DNA of 64,000 bases from Colletotrichum lupini (lineage: Eukaryota > Ascomycota > Sordariomycetes > Glomerellales > Glomerellaceae): NCBI RefSeq assembly GCF_023278565.1, contig NC_064673.1, positions 2,728,001 through 2,792,000 on the forward strand, read 5' to 3'. The first letter of the stretch is position 1. Each line of letters begins with the position of its first letter. The position numbers were made by a program, and so were the translations under genes. The notes beneath the pieces are model-generated. The model was not told the DNA's origin, did no database searches, and saw only the letters and a list, made by a program, of their open reading frames with translations. Shown here one piece after another: positions 57,967 to 64,000 of the stretch.

Positions 57967-59625
57967 TTTTATTCGGCGACCGTTTTACGAATTCTTTCTT
58001 ATATAACTATACTTTTCTTCTTACGATATTCTAATTCCGTATCGTTTTTTAATTACGACTCTCTTACTATATTATTATTAAGTATCTACCGAAATATTTA
58101 CTATTTCGCGCATTTAGGATATACTTAATATAGAGTATAATTTTAAAAAGGGCTTCTGCGGTCTCCGTAGCGGTACTCTTTATATACGCTACTTAGCTAG
58201 TTTATATTATAATATTAACGAGCTTATTTATATTACTAGCGCTTACGTTACTAAGTATATTATTTATTAAATTAATAAGAAGAAGTGTTTTACTATAAGT
58301 CGTTAAGTCCTTGCTAATCCGTTATTAAAATATTAGCTAACGATGTTTTTTAAGTTCCCGAGGAGCTATATAGCGCCGCTTAGTTTATTTAGAATACCCT
58401 TATAAAGTTTTATAATACTAAAGAGTAGGGTAGCCTTAACTCCTATAAACGCGGCCGCGTTCTTTATATTTTTAGCTATATTATTAGCGTATAAGAAAAG
58501 GTAGCTATTTATATTACTAACCCGTTAGCGAGTAATAAGGCGAAAAAGGTCTATTTTAAATAGGCTACTCTTTAAGAGCTCGCTACTAACTACGAGTATT
58601 TAAACTTATTAATTTCAATTACGGTAAGTTATTAGTAATCGTTTAGCGAATTTTCTTTTTACTAACTTAGATTTTTTTTCTTAAGCTAGTATCTTTAATA
58701 TTAATAATAAGACTAAGATTGTCTCCTACCTTAGTTACCTCTAGCTAGCTTACTTTTATAATAATAGCTATATAACTACTTTACAAAATAACCTCGACGC
58801 TCTAGCTTAGTATTATAAAGAGACTCCTAAGGGCGTTACTATTATACATATTTAGGAGTTTTTTATTTTTTTTACTTTTTATAAACGCGTTACTAAGTTC
58901 TTAGTAAATAAGGTACTTACTTATATTATTATTATATATAGCGCTACCCCTATTTCTTATAATCCCGAGACTCGGATTCTTATTAAAAAGCGTACTCTTA
59001 TTATTAATTATATTCTTAATAATAATAACGAGCGGGATAACTTTAAGTTTAAGTTTAATAAGTCCTAGCGCGAGGATACTAAATTTAAAGAGCTTAGTAG
59101 CGACTTAAAGAATTCTTTTTTTTAATATTATAATAAGCGCCGCTATTTTAATATTAATAACTTACCGACCCCTACCCGTAACACTCTCTTTAGTATAGAC
59201 GAGGGTGCCCTAGCCCTTAGTTATATTATTCTAAATCTTAATAAGGCTAATATTACGCTCTTCTCGCTCTAAATAAAAGCTCTATAACGGCTCGACGAGG
59301 CTATTATTTATATTAAGGTTAAAGCTATAGGTTATAATAAGTAGTTCGACATTACTAAGTTCCTTACGAATATTAATATTATTAAGGTCCCTTAGCTTAA
59401 CTAGGACTACGAGAGCGTTACCTCGGATAACGTCCCCTATCCCCGACCCGTTATTAATAATAATAGTATTACGGCCCCTATTTTACTTCTTACTCCGCTT
59501 CTTATTATAACTCCCGTTATACCTCTTATTATAGCTCCTATTATACTTCTTATTATAACTCCCGTTATGCCTCTTATTATAGCTCCCGTTATACTTCTTA
59601 TTATAGCCTTTAATAATAACTAGGT
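57967..59625 (+). other. long degenerate + strand reading frame next to the gypsy pol
   Basis: One frame can be followed on the + strand for about 1.65 kb with coding-like stretches interrupted by TAA/TAG, for example EYNFKKGFCGLRSGTLYI, ASLYYNINELIYITSAYV, YSATPISYNPETRILIKKR and EGALALSYIILNLNKANITL. It ends in 8-residue repeats of the form PLIIAPVI. It points opposite to the gypsy pol. I do not recognise the family; a gag-like protein of a further nested element or an antisense extra ORF of the gypsy element are both possible. RIP makes apparent frames unreliable. Confidence 0.35.
59498..59606. repeat. 24-bp tandem repeat
   Basis: About four and a half copies of a 24-base unit close to CTCTTATTATAGCTCCCGTT plus ATAC. 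Variation between copies is mostly C/T or G/A. The length is a multiple of three, so the frame is kept: PLIIAPVI-type on +, or YNKRYNGS-type on -. Confidence 0.75.
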
Positions 59626-62600
59626 AACGAACGCTTTACGAACCGCTATTATTAATATATATAATACTCTGCGCGACTTTAACTACCTCTTTCTTATTTA
59701 TTATAATATTAATAAAATTAATAGCCTTATTCTAAGTAGTTAGCTAAGTACGCGCACAAAGCCTCCCCGCTTCTTACTTACTAAATAAACTACTATTACT
59801 AATTATTAAGCTTTAAAAGTATATACTAGAGCTATTACTACTACCGCTAGTATTACGTAAGTTACTCCCCCTACGTAGCTAGATCTTAATAATCTCTTAG
59901 TAACGTATTACTAAGGGCTATAATACTATATCTTTTTTTTAAGGATTACGCTAAGCTAGATAAAAAGGGTTCTATAGTATATTATTAACTAACTTATTTT
60001 CGGCAACCTTTCGCTACGAACTTAACGTTTATTATCTTATTTTATATATACCCTTTTTTTATAGCGTTCGAATTTATTAACTATTTCCGCTACTCTTTTA
60101 AAATACTTAATAAGCTCCTACGTATTATACTTAGTAAGCTACCTAGCCTATTTAACGAGATATCATAAGTTTCCTCCCTCGCTTTATATTATAACGATTT
60201 TTTTAACTTCCTAAACGTCTTACTCGTCCTTTAACTCTAAGAGATTTACTATTTAGTTACTGACCATTTAGTAATTTCCTTATAACTTAAACTAAGAAAC
60301 TAGGAAAATATTATATATTCTCCGATACTATTCTAATAAATGCACTTAGTAAGCCTATTTCTTTACCCTTTTAGCTATTACTATTTTAATATATTTCGGT
60401 ACTAGTTTATTATTTTTAAATCGTATATTCTTTATTAATAGGCCGACGACCTCTCTATAATTAAACTCCTTTAGGGTATATTTTTTATTATAATAAGCTA
60501 CTTAGCTCTTAAAAGCTTATACTTACGCTTACGTAGCTTAGACCCTAATCTTTTTAATTTTCTAAACCCTTTCCTAAACCCCCTAGATTATAGCTTTATA
60601 ATTAGGTATATATTTAACGTACTTAGGGTAGTAACCGTATAATACTATATACGGGGATACTTTTATAATAGAGTATTAACTATTATTATATATAAACTCG
60701 GCCTCTTCTAGCTATACTACTTACTTATTTAGCGAGCCCTTAGCATAAATCCTTAAATACTTTTTTAATATTTAATAAGTTTACTCTATTTAGCCGTTTA
60801 TTTATAAGTAATATATAATAAATAGTTAGCGACGTATCGCCCGTTCTTTAGCAAACTCTTCTTAAAATACGCTTATAAAAAGCTTATCTTTATCCGTAAT
60901 AATACCTTTAGGCATACCGAACTTATATTCGACCTCCTAGTATAAAATACTTATTATTTATACTACGTTAAGTATTTTAATAATAAATAGGAACTTTGCG
61001 AACTTTATTATATAATAAATAATAACTATAATACTATCGTACTCTATACTATTACTACGAGCGCTTAGTAATAGCCCCGTAATAAAGTTTATAAATATTT
61101 CTTAAAATAGGTATAAGGGTAGTAATAATAACTATAATTACCCATACGGCTTATATTTTAAGGTTATAACTCCTAAATAATATTTATAGTTCTTAACGTA
61201 TTTCTAAATATTTTATTAAATATCTTTTTAATAAAACTTCCTCTAAATTAGCTCGAGAGTTTTTATAACTCCTATATAACTTACCCTATAATCGTCGTAG
61301 TATTAATAAAAAATCTCTATCCGAAGAGACTCTACTTAAAGAATAATAAGTCTTTTTTTAAAAAATAGTATACCCTATTCGTTAAGTAAATATACTCTTA
61401 ACTCGCTAGCTATAGCGCGAACTCTTACTAATTATAATATATAAAACTCGTTTTTAGCTTATAGTCCTCTAACGAGCTCCTTAGTTTTTAATAAGAAATA
61501 AAAAGCGAATGCCGTTTTACCCCTTATAAGCTCTTTTATAACGGGGCATAGGATATACTATTTTAATATAATAACCCCAGCTCTATTTAACTCCTCTTTA
61601 TCCTTACTAAACCGTTAATAAGCGTTTATTAATAACTCTTTTATTTTCTTACCTCGAGTCGTTATGGTAGTAACTATTATTATTTTATTAATACGCCCTA
61701 TAATACGCTATTAATATTAGGGAGAGGATTCTCTATCCTTAGAGCTAACTAATATCTAGCTAGGATTACGAAGGGAGGCCTTAACTACTTAAACGTATAC
61801 CTTAGTAATATTATTTTATCCTTTTAAGCTAATTATCCTTTACTAAATATCGGGCGGTAGTTCGCTAATAAAACGTAGCTTCTAAGCTAATATAGGGAGG
61901 ACGTCTTTATAAGGCACTTCCCCCTCTATATAGTCTAGCTTTTTAAATAGACCGTCCGCTAAGTTCGTTTTCCTTAGCTAGTATTCTAAGTTAAAATTAA
62001 ATATTAATAATTTATATACTTACCTCGCGAGCCTTCTCTAAAGGTCCCGCGCCAGTGCGCCGATTACTCCCTTAAGTACTTAGTAATTCGTTAAGACTAT
62101 AAACTTTTATAAAAGGCCCTAGAGGTAATAAGCTTAATACTCTAACCCTTTTATTATAATAAGTAGTTTTTATTAGCCCGTAGCCTATTACTACTCCGTA
62201 TCTATAAGCTTTTATAACTAATAAACAACGGGTCGCTATTCTTTATTAACCTATTATAATAAAATTACTGTAATAGCTTTAACTAAAGCGTCGGTTTCTA
62301 TTTATATAATACGTTATAAGTTTTAGTGCGTAAGTATAGTTACTAAAATAAAAGCAACTTTTAGCTAATTAAACGCCTCGTTTACTTCTTTAGTTTATTA
62401 GAAGTCCCTTATTTACCCCTTTTCTATTTTTAGTAATACTATTATTAATATAACAATACCTAAGTATTTAATAATAAACTTCCGATAGAAGTTATAGAAC
62501 CCTAGGAATACTTAGATATCCCTAATAAACTCTAGTACTTTTTAATTAGCAATCGTTCGCACTCGTAACGAGTTAATCTCGATTTTTTTTAATATAATAA

Positions 62601-64000
62601 CATAACCTAAGAACTCGACCCTCTTTTAATAAAACGAGCACTTTAATAGTTTAGTAAAAAGCCTGTATAAATATAGACGTTAGAGGACCTTCTTAATATC
62701 CTCCGTATACTACTCTTTTATTATTAAGTAGATTATTAAATCGTCTATATATATTATATAATAAGTATTTAGTAAGTTAGCGAGCGCTCGGTAAATATAT
62801 ACTTAGAACGTCGCGGGTACGTTTATTAGCCTAAAAGGTATAATAGTATATTTAAAATAACCGTATTAGCTCCGGAACGCTATTTTCTATTAGTCTTCCT
62901 TTTTAATTTAGATACGGTAATAAGTATCCCTAATATCTATCTTTAAAATCTATTTTACTCTATAAAGCTTATTTAGGAGCTCGCTAATAAGCGGTAATAA
63001 ATATCGATTCTTTATAGTTACCTTATTTAGCCCGTAATAGTTTACGTAAAAACGTAATATACTATCCTTTTTTAATACGAAAAGGATCGGTACCTTAGCC
63101 TTATTAATTAAAAGTATAATATAACCGTTCGCTAAGTTCTTAATAATATACGCGCAAAGCTTATTAAGTTATTTCTTACTTAATAAATAAATAGGACTAT
63201 ATAGTAGTTTAGTACTTAGAACTAAGTTAATAGAGTATTTTACCCCGCTATATAACTACGGTCCCTTTGCCGATTACTTATCGAACGTCTTTATTTCTAA
63301 TTAAAGTTTTAGTAGTAGACCCCCTCGTAGTTTAGTCTCCGTTACCCTTACGATACTTTTTATAGTAATAATATATAATATATACGCCCTCTCGCGATTT
63401 TTAATAATATCGCAAGCTATTACCTCTAGTTTAGTAACTAAGATAGGCTCGTACGACTATATATTCGTTATTATATTAATACGAATGCCCTCCTAGCTTA
63501 TTAATAATCGCGATAATAAGAGGTTTATTATTTTTTTATCCCTATTGACTATAGCGAATAGTTACTAAATTTTCCTTAGCTACTTATAGTAGTTGATAAG
63601 GAAGAGCGTTAATTAGTAGGCTTTCCCCTAGCTTACGGCTTTATTTTAAAAGTCCCTTAACGAGGGAGCTATAGTAATAGCCGGGGTTAACCCTAAGTAG
63701 GTTACGAGCCTAGTATTAATAATATTTATCTCGGAGTATATATCCATATTAACTTCTACTAGCCTTTTGGTAATACTTTATAGAACTATTACCCTACCCT
63801 TCGTAATTATTCTTATCGGTACCTTCTTAATACTTAGCATAAGCGTATTAAGTATATTACTTATACTTACTCGTTTTTTAATAAGTCGACCTCTATAACT
63901 CTTAGCTCGGTAGTAACCCGTTAAATAGTTACTAACGTTAGTTTCGATCGGGGGTATATCGGCTTATTATTACCCCTACTTCTTAACTTATTTTTCTAGT

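Larger units (their letters stand above)
48498..64000. other. AT-rich, RIP-mutated block
   Basis: From 48498 to the window end, CpA and TpG become rare and TpA very common, with stops in all frames. The change at 48498 coincides with the LTR edge to the base; the GMC exons to the left keep normal composition. The only exception inside the block is the 102-base host island at 55584-55685. This is the pattern left by RIP acting on duplicated transposon sequence. Confidence 0.9.
57407..64000 (-). mobile_element. Ty3/gypsy chromovirus-like retrotransposon, RIP-inactivated, partial
   Basis: Degenerate but ordered motifs read on the minus strand from right to left in Ty3/gypsy order: reverse transcriptase about 63.1-62.5 kb (IKNRYLLPLISELL, an ILKIDIRD motif, FRS-YGYFKYTIIPF), RNase H about 62.35-62.0 kb (IETDALVKAI), integrase about 61.2-60.7 kb (FGMPKGIITDKDKLF followed by a remnant of the HPQT-DGQTE motif) and a chromodomain-like block about 60.23-60.07 kb (YLVK, KRVAEIVNKFE). 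Protease/gag and one LTR lie beyond the window. The left boundary at 57407 is inferred from the break in the copia copy; it starts TATAAGAGATTAGG, compatible with a RIP-altered TG start. The 57.4-60.0 kb part does not fit a simple gypsy and is described separately. Confidence 0.75.

Noticed and set aside
57910..58128. 72-codon + strand ORF MVKDFLFV...
   Set aside because: Its frame is not the one that continues coherently downstream (57,967-59,625), so it is treated as a chance frame in AT-rich DNA.

Overview
The window comes from a filamentous ascomycete (Pezizomycotina, most probably a Sordariomycete). The evidence is short spliceosomal introns of 48-100 bases with GTAAGT/GTGAGT donors and CTAAC-like branch points, gene families typical of the group, and a sharp change at 48.5 kb into AT-rich DNA nearly devoid of CpA and TpG, the footprint of repeat-induced point mutation (RIP). 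I cannot name the genus with confidence. No tRNA, rRNA or CRISPR feature was found.

1-36.4 kb is mostly housekeeping sequence: a 5'-truncated Arc1/EMAPII-type tRNA-binding protein, a small hypothetical protein, the ribosome-biogenesis factor ESF1 (-), a ten-exon RING/SNF2 ATPase (+), about 7.7 kb with no convincing gene, a Git3/Gpr1-type seven-transmembrane receptor (+), a second nine-exon RING/SNF2 ATPase (-), a class I glutamine amidotransferase (-), a DHH exopolyphosphatase (+), a secreted S1/P1 nuclease (-), and the divergent mitochondrial pair ATP25 (-) and RPO41 (+).

37.2-48.5 kb looks like accessory, secondary-metabolism-type DNA: a LaeA-like methyltransferase (+), an ankyrin-repeat protein (+), a cytochrome P450 (-), a second LaeA-like methyltransferase (+) and a GMC oxidoreductase (-). 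All were assembled by hand from splice signals. No polyketide, peptide or terpene synthase is visible in the window, so cluster membership is an inference.

48.5-64 kb is a nested retrotransposon block. A complete 7,086-base Ty1/copia element (two 205-base LTRs, 5-base target duplication CGCGG) sits inside the 5' coding part of the GMC gene. The displaced signal-peptide codons lie on its far side (55,584-55,685). Directly beyond is a second, inverted copy of the same family, itself interrupted at about 57,407 by a third, Ty3/gypsy-type element whose reverse transcriptase, RNase H, integrase and chromodomain-like region can be followed on the minus strand to the window end. All three are riddled with stops. 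The GMC gene has no start codon joined to its catalytic part and is called a pseudogene.
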